This document shows positions 28,288-37,437 of a stretch of DNA of 64,000 nt, piece by piece. Location: NCBI GenBank assembly GCA_021604645.1, contig BQJJ01000002.1, forward strand, positions 1-64,000, given 5' to 3'. The notes under the pieces are model-generated. The model did no database searches. It had not been told where the DNA came from and saw nothing but the letters and a program-made list of their open reading frames with translations. The stretch comes from Methyloligella sp. (GTDB taxonomy: Bacteria > Pseudomonadota > Alphaproteobacteria > Rhizobiales > HXMU1428-3). Made by a program: the position numbers and the translations under genes. The number at the start of each line of letters is the position of its first letter. The stretch's first letter is position 1.

Positions 28288-28563
28288 CAGTTGCAAGCAG
28301 CCTAAACATAATCCACATAGAAGTTTTTTTGTACGCGTAGTAAAATTTCTAGTTAGTGTTAATAGAACACATTCACTATTGGGCCTGAAGACTTCTACAT
28401 TTAGAATAATTGCTTACACATATTAAACACAGTGTGTATAGCCTTCTTGCAGTATCATTAAACCTTCAAAATAAAAAAGAATATAAAATAGACAGTTCCC
28501 CCAAACTTTCTCAAACTTTCAAATATCCTAGGCAACAATTCTCATTTGTTCAGGAGCATTTGT

Positions 28564-28908
28564 GTGCTGAAAAAGAAAACAAAACTGATATCTATTCGCT
28601 TGAATTTTCGGGAACGAAAATTGCTTGAAAAACTCGCTGGTAAAACCCCACTTAGCTCCTATATTCGGTCACAGATCTTTTCTCATACAGACAGCATCAC
28701 CAAAGATGATAAAAATAAACTCGCCCAAATCCTTGGTTTGCTTGGTCAATCTAACATCACAACTAACTTGCGTGAATTAACCTCCCTAGCCCGCTCTGGC
28801 TCACTCGCTCTCACACCTGAGATTACATCCAAATTAGAGAAAGCTTGCAATGAAATCTCAGAGATCAAATCCATGATCATGAAAGCACTCCGCATCAAGG
28901 AGGGTTAA
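28564..28908 (+). CDS. mobC: MobC-like mobilization accessory protein
   Basis: This 114-residue protein begins at a GTG with CAGGAG 7 nt upstream, which is preferred over an upstream TTG. The N-terminus (KTKLISIRLNFRERKLLEKLAG) followed by TPLSSYIRSQIF looks like a ribbon-helix-helix DNA-binding domain. The C-terminus has the N-x-x-Q/N-I-x-x-N-L-R-E-L pattern of MobC relaxosome proteins. The relaxase gene starts 4 bp after its stop, so the two are co-translated. It would bind oriT and help the relaxase nick DNA. Confidence 0.82.
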   Translation: MLKKKTKLISIRLNFRERKLLEKLAGKTPLSSYIRSQIFSHTDSITKDDKNKLAQILGLLGQSNITTNLRELTSLARSGSLALTPEITSKLEKACNEISEIKSMIMKALRIKEG

Positions 28909-28912
28909 CTTC

Positions 28913-30286
28913 ATGATTCTCAAAGCGTCACAGCGCGGTGGCGGCAAACAGCTTGGTCATCACCTTACTCGAACAGATGATAACGAGCATGTGGAGATCC
29001 ACGAGATCAGAGGTTTCGTTTCAGATGATGTCACTGGGGCTTTTAAAGAATCCTACGCCGTAAGCAAGGGAACCAAATGCAAACAGCATTTATTTTCGGT
29101 CTCACTTAATCCACCTGAAAAGCAACAAGTCTCTGTTGATGTATTTGAAAACACCATTGATAGAATTGAGAAAAAGAATAACCTTCATGAGCATCCCCGC
29201 GTAGTTGTGTTTCATGAAAAAGAAGGACGTCGTCATGCTCATGCGGTTTGGTCTCGTATTGATGCTGATACTATGACAGCCAAAAACCTCTCCCATTACA
29301 AATTAAAAATGCGAGACATTTCTCGTGAGGTTTATCTTGAACAAGGTTGGAAAATGCCCAAGGGCTTGATGAATTCAAAGGACCGTGATCCGCGTAATTT
29401 CTCATTGGCTGAATGGCAACAAGCCAAACGAATGGGTGTAAGGGCACAAGATATAAAATCCATGATGCAGGAATGCTGGGCCGTGTCAGATTCAAAGACA
29501 GCGTTTCAACAAGTTTTGAAAGAACGAGGGTTTCAATTAGCCAAAGGAGATCGCCGTGGCTTTGTCGCGATCAGTCCCCAGGGAGAAGTTCTCTCCATTG
29601 CTCGTTATGCCAGTAAAAAAGCCAAAGAGGTTCGGGCCAAACTTGGTGAGCTCGATAACCTCCCTAACATTGAAGAAACCCGCAGGCTTCTAGCAGAGAC
29701 GATGGGCAAAACTCTGCAGCGGAATTTAAAGGAAGCCCGCCTGAGACAGCAACAAGCCCTCACCCCATTAGACCTACAGCGACAAAACATGGTGAAAGCA
29801 CAAAGGAAAGAGCGCCATACTCTAGATTTGCGCCAAAAACAAAGATGGCAAATGGAAACCAAGCTTAGGTCTAAGAGATTTCAGAAAGGGATTAAAGGTG
29901 TCATTGATCATGTCACAGGTACGCATAAAAAGCTTCATTCCCAAAACATGCTAGAAACACATCGAGCTTTACAAAGAGATCGCCAGCAAAAACAGGACTT
30001 AATCTCAGCCCAACTTAAAGACCGTCAAAAACTTCAATCCAAGATCAAGGTTGTTAGAGACACGCATGCTAAAACGCTTATAGACCTGCGCCGTGACAAA
30101 CAATATTTCAAAGACATTGAAAGAGAGCCTGCCACGGCCCATCTCAAACCTCAGTTTGAGCGATTAAAGCAGGCAAGCCGTGCGAATAAACCAGCAGAAC
30201 GTCTGAAACGATTAAAAGAGAAAACACATCAAGTGAATGAAAAAACACATCGCCCTCCTTCTCGTGGGTTTGATCGAGAACGATAG
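28913..30286 (+). CDS. Relaxase/mobilization nuclease (MobA/VirD2-like)
   Basis: This 457-residue protein starts MILKASQRGGGKQLGHHL and has the three-His metal motif FHEKEGRRHAHAVWSRID at residues 101-118. That is relaxase motif III. The C-terminal ~250 residues are Arg/Lys/Gln-rich and coiled. The usual N-terminal catalytic Tyr is not evident in the first motif, where a His pair stands. Alphaproteobacterial relatives share this beginning. It should nick oriT and pilot the strand through a coupling protein; a VirD4-like gene lies at 32324-33934. Confidence 0.88.
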   Translation: MILKASQRGGGKQLGHHLTRTDDNEHVEIHEIRGFVSDDVTGAFKESYAVSKGTKCKQHLFSVSLNPPEKQQVSVDVFENTIDRIEKKNNLHEHPRVVVFHEKEGRRHAHAVWSRIDADTMTAKNLSHYKLKMRDISREVYLEQGWKMPKGLMNSKDRDPRNFSLAEWQQAKRMGVRAQDIKSMMQECWAVSDSKTAFQQVLKERGFQLAKGDRRGFVAISPQGEVLSIARYASKKAKEVRAKLGELDNLPNIEETRRLLAETMGKTLQRNLKEARLRQQQALTPLDLQRQNMVKAQRKERHTLDLRQKQRWQMETKLRSKRFQKGIKGVIDHVTGTHKKLHSQNMLETHRALQRDRQQKQDLISAQLKDRQKLQSKIKVVRDTHAKTLIDLRRDKQYFKDIEREPATAHLKPQFERLKQASRANKPAERLKRLKEKTHQVNEKTHRPPSRGFDRER

Positions 30287-30291
30287 ACTAT

Positions 30292-31314
30292 TTAAACCAA
30301 TTCAATTTGTTGATAATTATTTTCGCTGATAGGGATACCAACATCTAAAGCAAGAGTTCCAAAGGCTGATTTGAACGCTTTGCCCTCAAGAGCTGCAAAC
30401 CCTTCTTTCTCACACCAGCTTAGGTAAGCGTTAAACAACTCATTTTCATTCAATGCCCCATTTGGTTTAGGAAGCAAACAGTTGAGGCAAAAATCCTCAA
30501 TCAAACCAACTGGCGGATGAGCTATAATTGTTTTTAGTTGTTCTTTTCTTTGATGGTTCAAAGATAGATAGAGCCCTAGTGAAGCCCCAAGCTCAACCAA
30601 CAACGCAATCAGTATCGTCATGATCACTTCTAGCCTCTCATGAGATAAAGGCAAAAAGTGACTAAGTAGCTTTAACTGCGCTCCCATACCGGTTTGAATA
30701 GTATGGCTAGATGTGTTTTCTAGTTTTTGACGTAATTGATCTATGGCAAGATCTAACTCTTTAGCTTTTTTCGATGTTGCCAATTCAGTCCGCAACTCAA
30801 AATAGTCTTTACAATAACGATGGCTCAGCTCAACTGTGGCTGTCTTACAATTTTTGGTAGAATGCCACCGAGAATTTTGTTGATGGCGGTTTATGGCCTC
30901 TTTAACCACATCAATTGATCTATGAGAATCAAGCTTTGTTCGTTGGGTTTTCATTTCTTTTAGTTCTGTTCTTAAATGCACTTTTAATGATCGTTGATCC
31001 TGGCTTACCTCAATCACAACAGATCGGTTTTGCGCGCTAAAGCCTATTGCACTCAGTAAGGAGAAGCACGCGAACAACAACCAAATCATAAATCCAGGTA
31101 CCGCTATGCTTAGATGGCGCTGGCGCCAGCCCCAGGCGATAAAAAATGGCAACAAGGCTTTCAGAATATCAGCCGCTGCAGATACCGCCCCAAAGACATG
31201 ACCTTCAAACGGAGTTTTGCCCATTGATGAAAGAAAGAGATAGTTCATGAACACAGAAGCTAAGAGTATGACAAGAGATGCCATCAGCCCAAGTGACGAT
31301 AAGATCATCCGCAT
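30292..31314 (-). CDS. Conserved membrane protein of mobilizable elements, unknown function
   Basis: This 340-residue protein has four or so transmembrane segments: three in the first 100 residues and one near residue 230 (VIMTILIALLVELGASLGLYL). Between the third and fourth lies a long charged helical stretch. The C-terminus (ENELFNAYLSWCEKEGFAALEGKAFKSAFG) resembles the small winged-helix end of plasmid primases. It is the last gene of the minus-strand run containing virD4 and is convergent with the relaxase gene, 5 bp away. A role in mobilization or entry exclusion is possible but unsupported. Confidence 0.6.
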   Translation of the reverse strand: MRMILSSLGLMASLVILLASVFMNYLFLSSMGKTPFEGHVFGAVSAAADILKALLPFFIAWGWRQRHLSIAVPGFMIWLLFACFSLLSAIGFSAQNRSVVIEVSQDQRSLKVHLRTELKEMKTQRTKLDSHRSIDVVKEAINRHQQNSRWHSTKNCKTATVELSHRYCKDYFELRTELATSKKAKELDLAIDQLRQKLENTSSHTIQTGMGAQLKLLSHFLPLSHERLEVIMTILIALLVELGASLGLYLSLNHQRKEQLKTIIAHPPVGLIEDFCLNCLLPKPNGALNENELFNAYLSWCEKEGFAALEGKAFKSAFGTLALDVGIPISENNYQQIELV

Positions 31315-31382
31315 CAGATCCGGTCCTTATAAAATGAATGTCATAATCACTTTATTCAAGGAATTATTTTATTTGGGGGAAG

Positions 31383-31649
31383 TTACTTTAAGGGCCCATA
31401 GAGTATTTCAAAAGCATCTAGGGCTTTAGATAATAATTTGGCCTGAGAACTGTTCTCACGTTTTGCCAATGCATTCAAACGATCAGCATCTGTTTTTAAA
31501 ATGCTGAGATTTTTTTGCACTCTGGCTTGTTTCGGTGGTTGTTGTTTGGACTGCCCTTGTTGATTGCTCTCTTGTTTATCTGAGGGCGAGAATGCTTCTT
31601 TTGCCCTCAGATGTGTTCGAACCGCAAGTAGCTTCTGATTGATGGACAT
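31383..31649 (-). CDS. Small Gln/Lys-rich protein with ribbon-helix-helix-like C-terminus
   Basis: This 88-residue protein has a low-complexity Gln/Ser/Pro middle, followed by KNLSILKTDADRLNALAKRENSSQAKLLSKALDAFE. That segment fits a ribbon-helix-helix fold (strand, helix, helix). It sits between the membrane protein and two other small genes downstream of virD4. It could be a DNA-binding accessory of the mobilization region. I do not recognise the family. Confidence 0.5.
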   Translation of the reverse strand: MSINQKLLAVRTHLRAKEAFSPSDKQESNQQGQSKQQPPKQARVQKNLSILKTDADRLNALAKRENSSQAKLLSKALDAFEILYGPLK

Positions 31650-31669
31650 GAATAAATGAAACTCTTATC

Positions 31670-31951
31670 TTAACGGTTGCGATCAAAGTCAGTTTTTGAT
31701 CTGTTTTTATAACGAGCACGAAGATGAGCACGCTTTATTCTATTCGACGCTTTGCCTAATCTATCTTTTAGATGTTTAATCCTTTGCTCAGAAGATTGAT
31801 CTACTTGACGATTAACCGACTTGGCCTGATACCCATCCATTGTTAAATGCAGCTCGGTTCTAGGTTTCGACCGAGCTGCAAGACGTTGATCCAGCTCTGC
31901 CTTTGTGGAAATACCACGAGAAGCAGCGCCAAACTCTTTTGATTTACTCAT
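31670..31951 (-). CDS. Small basic protein of the mobilization operon, unknown
   Basis: A 93-residue protein very rich in Arg, Lys and Ser, with a helical C-terminal half (RIKHLKDRLGKASNRIKRAHLRARY). Its ATG overlaps the stop of the preceding gene by 4 bp, so translation is coupled. Cytoplasmic nucleic-acid binding is plausible from charge alone. No family was recognised. Confidence 0.5.
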   Translation of the reverse strand: MSKSKEFGAASRGISTKAELDQRLAARSKPRTELHLTMDGYQAKSVNRQVDQSSEQRIKHLKDRLGKASNRIKRAHLRARYKNRSKTDFDRNR

Positions 31952-32307
31952 CGTTCATATTGCGGCCCGTTATCCCGCTGCTGAGAGGCCCCGCGATTAT
32001 TAGAGCCTTTTCCTTGTTTTAAATCATCCAGTCGCTCCTTCGGGGTCCTCAGTGTGACGCGCCCATCAACTGGTGTTGAATTAAGAACGACATTATACCC
32101 CTCCCCGTCTTTGTGCGGAAAAGCTGATCCAATACGATTAAAGTAAGATTTACCTTCCTCACCTTCCTGAACTTGAAAGGCAATATGCGATGGGCCTTTT
32201 GACTTGGGCTGACGCTCGTTATTGCTTGCATCTCGTTTGTTATTGTCTCGTGGCCCTTCATCATAACGGTCATTGGATTGGTTGTTTCTGTAATTATTAT
32301 CGCTCAT
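31948..32307 (-). CDS. Conserved small protein of alphaproteobacterial mobile elements
   Basis: This 119-residue protein has Asn/Asp/Arg-rich ends around a compact core: IAFQVQEGEEGKSYFNRIG, then SAFPHKDGEGYNVVL and PVDGRVTLRTP. This R-I-G-x-A-x-x-H-K-D-G-x-G layout is common in hypothetical proteins of alphaproteobacterial plasmids and islands. AGGAG lies 8 nt before the ATG. It follows virD4 by 16 nt. The function is unknown. Confidence 0.6.
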   Translation of the reverse strand: MSDNNYRNNQSNDRYDEGPRDNNKRDASNNERQPKSKGPSHIAFQVQEGEEGKSYFNRIGSAFPHKDGEGYNVVLNSTPVDGRVTLRTPKERLDDLKQGKGSNNRGASQQRDNGPQYER

Positions 32308-32323
32308 TAATAGATCTCCTATA

Positions 32324-33934
32324 TTAAGTTGGTTTATACCCTTCTACATATGCCCAACTTCCATTTCGGTATTGGGGGAAAGATGCATACTTTCTTGGAA
32401 CAGGCTCTCGAATGATTTTAGCTGTCTTACTGCCAAAGCGTTTTGGCACCTGAACATGATCTATCGGTGGATGGTATGGGTTTGGCAAAAACTGCCCTGC
32501 CATTTCAGAGTGCTGATAATAGGGATATTTATTGGCGAGGATAGGTGGTATATCTTTGCCTGAGATAAAGATTAATTGCTGATCCTCTGGCAAGCTTAAG
32601 ATTTCAGAGGGCGTCATCAATTTGCGTGATTGCTTTAATTTCACATCCGCTGCACTCGCTTCACGAGCGATATTCATTATATCGGCAAACGGATCACCTC
32701 CATTTAAAATATTTTGAGCCGCTTTAGATTTTTTGTGTTTTAACTCAGCCTGTAGTTTTACATTATCGTATGTCAGCGTTTCAGTGCCGAGCATATCTGA
32801 AATGATTTGTGCAGTCTGGTGATCCCTCACCCCAAAAAACTGACGCATTTGCGCTGAGCCTAAAAACCCTGACACAGTAGCCATATCAAAATTGCGAATT
32901 ATTTGACCGATGTCCTGAAATATAGCCCAGGCTCGTATGCCTGCACCGCGCCCAAAAGTAAAAGCACGTAACAAGGCATCAAAACGGCCCAATTGGCCTG
33001 CCTCATCAACCAAGAGCATCACCCGGTTTGCAGTTGGATCAGCGGCCTTATAAAGCATCGAGACCGTAAAAAATAACCGCACCAGAGGAGACCATAGATT
33101 TAGATATTCAGCGGGAATGTTGAGAAAGATCTTTGTTCCATGTCCCTTGTCACATAACTCTTTCAGGGAAAAGTCAGATTTTTCAAGAGACTGGCAAAGC
33201 ACCGGATCTTCAAGAAAACTCATACAGGCATAAACTTCGCCCATAATGGCTCCAAATTCCTTTGGGCTGTCTTCTTGCTTGGCTAACATTTCAGCCGCCA
33301 CACGTCGCACATCATCAAAGCGTGACATTGTCATCGCTTCAATGTGGGGTATCCAAAGCTCAGGATCACCTTCAACCATCTGCAGCACTTGCATCAATAT
33401 AGGCAGTGTGACCTCACCTCTTAGCTCAACAATAGATTTTATTATTTTTTCTATATAGTCACGGGCACGCAGTTCAAAATATTTGCCACTTGCACTTCCT
33501 GAGACAGCAACTAAGCCTTCCACTACAAATTTACACAACGCATGAAAGTTCGGGGCATTAATATCTAAAATATCCAAAGGATTACAGGAATGTTGGGGCA
33601 AACCATGCAACCCAAACGGGTTCCAAGAATAGGCATAATCATTGTTTGCAGCATGGACATGATGAGAGATCGCACAAAGCTCCCCCCTTGGATCAAGCAC
33701 CACCATATTCTGATTGGGTGAGTTGCAAACCACATAGCCAAGCAAGTCACGAAGTTTACCAGACCCTGCCCCACCTATAGTAATCAGCGGTGCATCTCCC
33801 TCCATAAAAATGGGATTGTTGCCGACATAACCAATTTGTGGACCTTGCCTCTTAAACAGTCCGGCCCGTTTTAATTCCCACTCTTCTGCAAAACGTGAAC
33901 TCCCATAACGCAGCTCTTCATTTGTGCCTTCCAT
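32324..33934 (-). CDS. VirD4/TraG-type coupling protein with atypical Walker A
   Basis: A 536-residue ATPase of the conjugative coupling protein family. Recognisable parts are VVLDPRGELCAISHHVH, SWNPFGLHGLPQHSCNPLDIL, a Walker B VMLLVDEAGQLGRFDAL and AWAIFQDIGQI. The P-loop reads GGAGSGKL, lacking the usual Ser/Thr after Lys. No N-terminal transmembrane segments are present, unlike full-length VirD4. It has its own AAAGGA ribosome site. It should deliver the relaxase-DNA complex to a transfer channel encoded elsewhere. Confidence 0.85.
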   Translation of the reverse strand: MEGTNEELRYGSSRFAEEWELKRAGLFKRQGPQIGYVGNNPIFMEGDAPLITIGGAGSGKLRDLLGYVVCNSPNQNMVVLDPRGELCAISHHVHAANNDYAYSWNPFGLHGLPQHSCNPLDILDINAPNFHALCKFVVEGLVAVSGSASGKYFELRARDYIEKIIKSIVELRGEVTLPILMQVLQMVEGDPELWIPHIEAMTMSRFDDVRRVAAEMLAKQEDSPKEFGAIMGEVYACMSFLEDPVLCQSLEKSDFSLKELCDKGHGTKIFLNIPAEYLNLWSPLVRLFFTVSMLYKAADPTANRVMLLVDEAGQLGRFDALLRAFTFGRGAGIRAWAIFQDIGQIIRNFDMATVSGFLGSAQMRQFFGVRDHQTAQIISDMLGTETLTYDNVKLQAELKHKKSKAAQNILNGGDPFADIMNIAREASAADVKLKQSRKLMTPSEILSLPEDQQLIFISGKDIPPILANKYPYYQHSEMAGQFLPNPYHPPIDHVQVPKRFGSKTAKIIREPVPRKYASFPQYRNGSWAYVEGYKPT

Positions 33935-33999
33935 CTGCTATCCTTTCATAAAAAAAAGGCCACAGAATTATCTGCAGCCCGTACTAGTTTTAATGTGTT

Positions 34000-34218
34000 T
34001 TATTTATACACTGAGTTCTCAGTCATTTTTTTCCAGGTCACTTTGACCTTCGACGCAAAGAAAAATGATAAGATGCTAAGTAAAGCTGCAATGATGGGAC
34101 TATCACCATTTTGATAGGCTCCAAGGCTGGCAAGCGCAAAGAAAATACCAATTGCAATTAGCACATTGCGAAAATATTCAGCCTTTTTGTTTTTAATGGT
34201 TTCAGGTGTTCTAGACAT
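34000..34218 (-). CDS. Small membrane protein, unknown
   Basis: A 72-residue protein with two predicted membrane helices (VLIAIGIFFALASLGA and PIIAALLSILSFFFA). The ATG at 34218 with AAGGAG is preferred over a longer frame that would overlap the preceding gene. It lies between another small membrane protein gene and virD4. It could supply the membrane part missing from the coupling protein, but this is only inference. Confidence 0.55.
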   Translation of the reverse strand: MSRTPETIKNKKAEYFRNVLIAIGIFFALASLGAYQNGDSPIIAALLSILSFFFASKVKVTWKKMTENSVYK

Positions 34219-34249
34219 TACTGTCTCCTTTTCTGTTTTAAGAGGTGGG

Positions 34250-34546
34250 TTAAAGAAAGCGCGCTGCGATTGCCACACCGCCAATGATCAATAATGTTGA
34301 AAGTGAAGCTCTCGAAGCAGAGAAGATCATCAGTCCTAAAAGCAAGTACCAGACAAAGAAAATCACCCATGCAAAGTCTTCGCTATAAAATTGCCTTGTA
34401 AACATCATGACCCAACCAACGCTTTTGTCATGAGCAAGAGGCAAAGCAAAAAAAGTCACTACAAACGCTGCTGTATTGGCAAACAACTCAATCGAACTCA
34501 TAAATACAGATTGAGCTTTTTGCTTTTGTTGGTTCTGAAAACTCAT
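34250..34546 (-). CDS. Small membrane protein, unknown
   Basis: A 98-residue protein with three hydrophobic stretches (ANTAAFVVTFFALPLA, FAWVIFFVWYLLLGLMIF and LSTLLIIGGVAIAARFL) after a Gln/Lys-rich start. AAAGGAGG lies 6 nt before the ATG. It is part of the run ending in virD4 and its followers. No family was recognised. Confidence 0.55.
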   Translation of the reverse strand: MSFQNQQKQKAQSVFMSSIELFANTAAFVVTFFALPLAHDKSVGWVMMFTRQFYSEDFAWVIFFVWYLLLGLMIFSASRASLSTLLIIGGVAIAARFL

Positions 34547-34661
34547 TTGTTTCCTCCTTTAATCAGTCAGCGTTACATCTCGCAGCACTGACCATTCGCT
34601 TACACTGCGCGAATACGCTGACTGACATGGGAAGACTTTGGGGGAAACAGATGACTTTGAG

Positions 34662-35096
34662 TTATTTAGCGATCAAATAGGCTCTATCAGGGTGAGCAAT
34701 CCGAAACGCCAAATCAATTAATCTCAACCGAGCCAATACCCGATGCTGCGGGGCTTGTTGAGGAGTACGATTAGCAAAGTCTAAAAAATCAGAGAGCCAA
34801 CGAAATGATCCATCATCATTAAACGCCGCATCAATGTCATTGTCACTGACGAGAAAATCACGACCATCAACATATAGCATCATGCCTTCATAGCTGAAGA
34901 TTTCATCAGCAATCCAATCAGGGACCTTGCGCCGTGACAGCCCTAAAGCCTTTGTTGCAACGGCCAATCTCTGTAAATGGGATTGTCGTCTTAGTTGATC
35001 ATCTGTAGCAACGACTACAAAGTTCGTTTTAGGTGCTGGTTTTATCTCTTCACATGGTGAACAGACGACGCGGTAACATTTTAAGCAATAAGGCAT
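34662..35096 (-). CDS. Paralogous two-CxxC protein 1, unknown
   Basis: This 144-residue protein starts MPYCLKCYRVVCSPCEE, two C-x-x-C pairs that suggest a small zinc site. It continues with a helical part and a conserved NDDGSFRWLSDFLDFANR segment, and ends in ARLRLIDLAFRIAHPDRAYLIAK. AAAGGAGAGG lies before the ATG. It is clearly homologous to the next upstream gene at 35372-35818. No known family was recognised. It is cytoplasmic by sequence. Confidence 0.65.
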   Translation of the reverse strand: MPYCLKCYRVVCSPCEEIKPAPKTNFVVVATDDQLRRQSHLQRLAVATKALGLSRRKVPDWIADEIFSYEGMMLYVDGRDFLVSDNDIDAAFNDDGSFRWLSDFLDFANRTPQQAPQHRVLARLRLIDLAFRIAHPDRAYLIAK

Positions 35097-35371
35097 AGGA
35101 CCTCTCCTTTGTTTTCGTTATTGGGGTATCATTTTTAAAGCGACAGAAACTGCGCCTTAAAAATGAGATGAGGTCATAGGGGAGAGGTGAGAAGAATGAG
35201 TAGAATTAAGACGATAGGGACGCCCCAAGTCTTTGTAAAATGACTTAGGGAAGCAGAGCGAAAAAAATGTATCTCTAAAGGTTTGAGGCAGTTAATGAAT
35301 TTATAATTTCAAGGTTCAAAAATCCAACAAACTGCCTCATTCAAATGTATTCACCCACTAAAGTTAAAACA

Positions 35372-35818
35372 CTATTTTGCAATAAGTTTTGCTCTTGCAG
35401 GGTTCACAATACGAATGCCCAGGTCTATTACACGTAACCGCTCCAGGATCCGTTTTTGAGGAGCTTGCCTTATCGGTTGGTCTGCAAACTCAAGGAAATC
35501 ACTCAACCATCTAAATGATCCATCATTGTTAAATACGTCATCAATGAGGGTATCAGTAATGAGATAAGGTCTCCCATCGTTGTGAATGGTGCGAATGTAC
35601 TCATCGAATAAAATATCCGCCAACCAATCTGCATAAGCTCTACGTGATAACCCATATTCTTCCAATAAATCTCTAGTGACCATAGACAGACGATTATAAT
35701 GAGAACGACGAACAAGCTGAGCATAGCTTGCTACCACTACCGTTCTCACATGTTCAATCTCCAAAACTGGAACACAGGGTGAGCAGACATCTAAACCGCA
35801 TTTCTTGCAAATTGGCAT
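35372..35818 (-). CDS. Paralogous two-CxxC protein 2, unknown
   Basis: A 148-residue relative of the gene at 34662-35096. It starts MPICKKCGLDVCSPCVP, and the shared middle NNDGSFRWLSDFLEFADQ and ending RLRVIDLGIRIVNPARAKLIAK place it as a diverged tandem duplicate. The ATG at 35818 has GGAGG at 7 nt and aligns with the paralog's start; a longer in-frame reading is rejected. It is the first gene of the minus-strand mobilization run. Confidence 0.65.
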   Translation of the reverse strand: MPICKKCGLDVCSPCVPVLEIEHVRTVVVASYAQLVRRSHYNRLSMVTRDLLEEYGLSRRAYADWLADILFDEYIRTIHNDGRPYLITDTLIDDVFNNDGSFRWLSDFLEFADQPIRQAPQKRILERLRVIDLGIRIVNPARAKLIAK

Positions 35819-36016
35819 AAAGAAACCTCCATTGTTACGACATACAAGATGATGTTTTTCAACGCTTTGCTTGATTGAAAAACGGAGCTCCGCTTTTCTT
35901 ATCCGCGCTAAAAAAAACAATGAAGGTTTTGAAGAGGGGGGATTAAGAACATACCATCGACGCAATGTTATGCAAAATCGTCTAGGGAAGAATAGCGTTA
36001 CGAAGAGTTATGTTAA

Positions 36017-36748
36017 GTGCCTGTAAAGAAAAGACAACTCTCGCCTAAAAAGAAGGCGAAACCAACCCCAAAACCTCGCCCTAAAAACCGATATATGAGA
36101 AATGCAAAACTCACTGAATATAAGTTTCTTCATATTCTTCGAGGATTCGCAGATGAAAAAACACCAAAGGAATTAGCCGCCACGGCCAAAGTTTCAGAAA
36201 AAACTATTAGGGCTTTATACAAATTACTTCGTAATCATTTAATTATGGCTGTAATTGCTCATCCATATGATTTTGGAAAAGCTGGTTTTTATCTCTTGGA
36301 TGGAAACCAAGTTGGCAAAAGAGGAGTTGAATTTTTTAGAACCGTGATGGAAAGCGATGATTTTAAAATTTACTCAAAAATTCATGCCCCACGATCAAAG
36401 GATGTGAAAACCAAAAAGGACCTTATCTTTGAAGCAACAGTTAGAGTCTTTTGCAGAATATCAATTGCTAAGAATGGATTACTTTCTTTTTCAGAAAAAA
36501 CAACTGAGTCAATTGAAATTTGGAAAGAAATGGCAGAATGGCTGAAACAAGGTCAGAATGATAAAAATTTTCAAGCAGAAAACATTGAAATCTACAAACG
36601 TTTTAATGAACTCAGTCAAAGATTAAAAAGCCTCATTCAACTTGAGCAACTTGTCTTATTAAAAAGTCAATCTAAAGAACACCGTTATGCAAATGGAGTT
36701 CTGTATAATGATTTACGCCGTTACCTTTTGAAAAAACCTTTATCTTAA
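36017..36748 (+). CDS. Helix-turn-helix protein, unknown
   Basis: This 243-residue protein begins at GTG with a strongly basic, Pro/Lys-rich tail, followed by LTEYKFLHILRGFADEKTPKELA and a helix-turn-helix (ATAKVSEKTIRALYKLLRN). The rest is helical and charged. The HTH resembles those preceding DDE domains in IS1595-type transposases, but no catalytic domain follows. It is divergent from the two-CxxC genes. It may be a regulator of the element. Confidence 0.5.
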   Translation: MPVKKRQLSPKKKAKPTPKPRPKNRYMRNAKLTEYKFLHILRGFADEKTPKELAATAKVSEKTIRALYKLLRNHLIMAVIAHPYDFGKAGFYLLDGNQVGKRGVEFFRTVMESDDFKIYSKIHAPRSKDVKTKKDLIFEATVRVFCRISIAKNGLLSFSEKTTESIEIWKEMAEWLKQGQNDKNFQAENIEIYKRFNELSQRLKSLIQLEQLVLLKSQSKEHRYANGVLYNDLRRYLLKKPLS

Positions 36749-36987
36749 TCTGTCAGCAGTTCCCATACATTCCTATTGAATGAATAGAAGCCCAGTCATT
36801 TTGACGCACCATATTTATGCATAGCTGTCTTGCTTCAATCCCACTACCTCAATCCAAAACTCTAGTTTATCTTTCTCCTTGTCATCAGCTGAGTGCAGAG
36901 GCAACAAACCATGTTCTTAAGGAACGTGATCAAGAGTTTTAGAAAATTCCTAAATACTCGCAAACTCTATTTTAAGGAGATGTTTCC

Positions 36988-37371
36988 ATGAAACAATTTA
37001 AGATCATTCCAATCGTTGCTCTTTTAACTTCAATTATAGTCACAGGCACTGCATCAATATCTTTTGCCAAAGATGGTGTTACTCTAAAACCTGGTAATGG
37101 TATGAGCTTTGTTGTCGGCACTAAGCGAGCCACAACTTATTTCCATCAGAGATCTGGTGAATGCGAAGTGACATTGATGCTTGGTGAAGCGAGTGCAGTC
37201 GCTGGACGGGAATATTTATCTGCCTCTCGTTTAAAAATCAAACTAGCTCCCAATGACGTAACTCGTATTGATAGCTTTAAAGGTAAGTCTTTAAGCATTG
37301 TCTGTAACAATGAAGCTGAAACAATCACAGTCATTGATGAGAGACTAAAGCTATCAAGCTTAACTCAATAA
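36988..37371 (+). CDS. Secreted protein, unknown
   Basis: A 127-residue protein with a clear signal peptide (IIPIVALLTSIIVTGTASISFA) and a beta-rich mature part with two Cys (GECEVTLMLG and LSIVCNN), which may form a disulfide. AAGGAG precedes the ATG. No family was recognised. It stands alone in the mobilizable region and is followed by an inverted repeat. Confidence 0.65.
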   Translation: MKQFKIIPIVALLTSIIVTGTASISFAKDGVTLKPGNGMSFVVGTKRATTYFHQRSGECEVTLMLGEASAVAGREYLSASRLKIKLAPNDVTRIDSFKGKSLSIVCNNEAETITVIDERLKLSSLTQ

Positions 37372-37390
37372 TCCATATTCACTGATTTAA

Positions 37391-37420
37391 CCGTCTGCCA
37401 AACCTGGTTTTGGTAGACGG
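37391..37420 (+). terminator. Long hairpin after the secreted-protein gene
   Basis: A 12-bp stem (CCGTCTGCCAAA against TTTGGTAGACGG, one wobble pair) with a 6-nt loop, 20 nt after the stop. It lacks a strong T tail, so termination is likely but not certain. Confidence 0.5.
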
Positions 37421-37437
37421 CTTACGCTCTACTTCAT

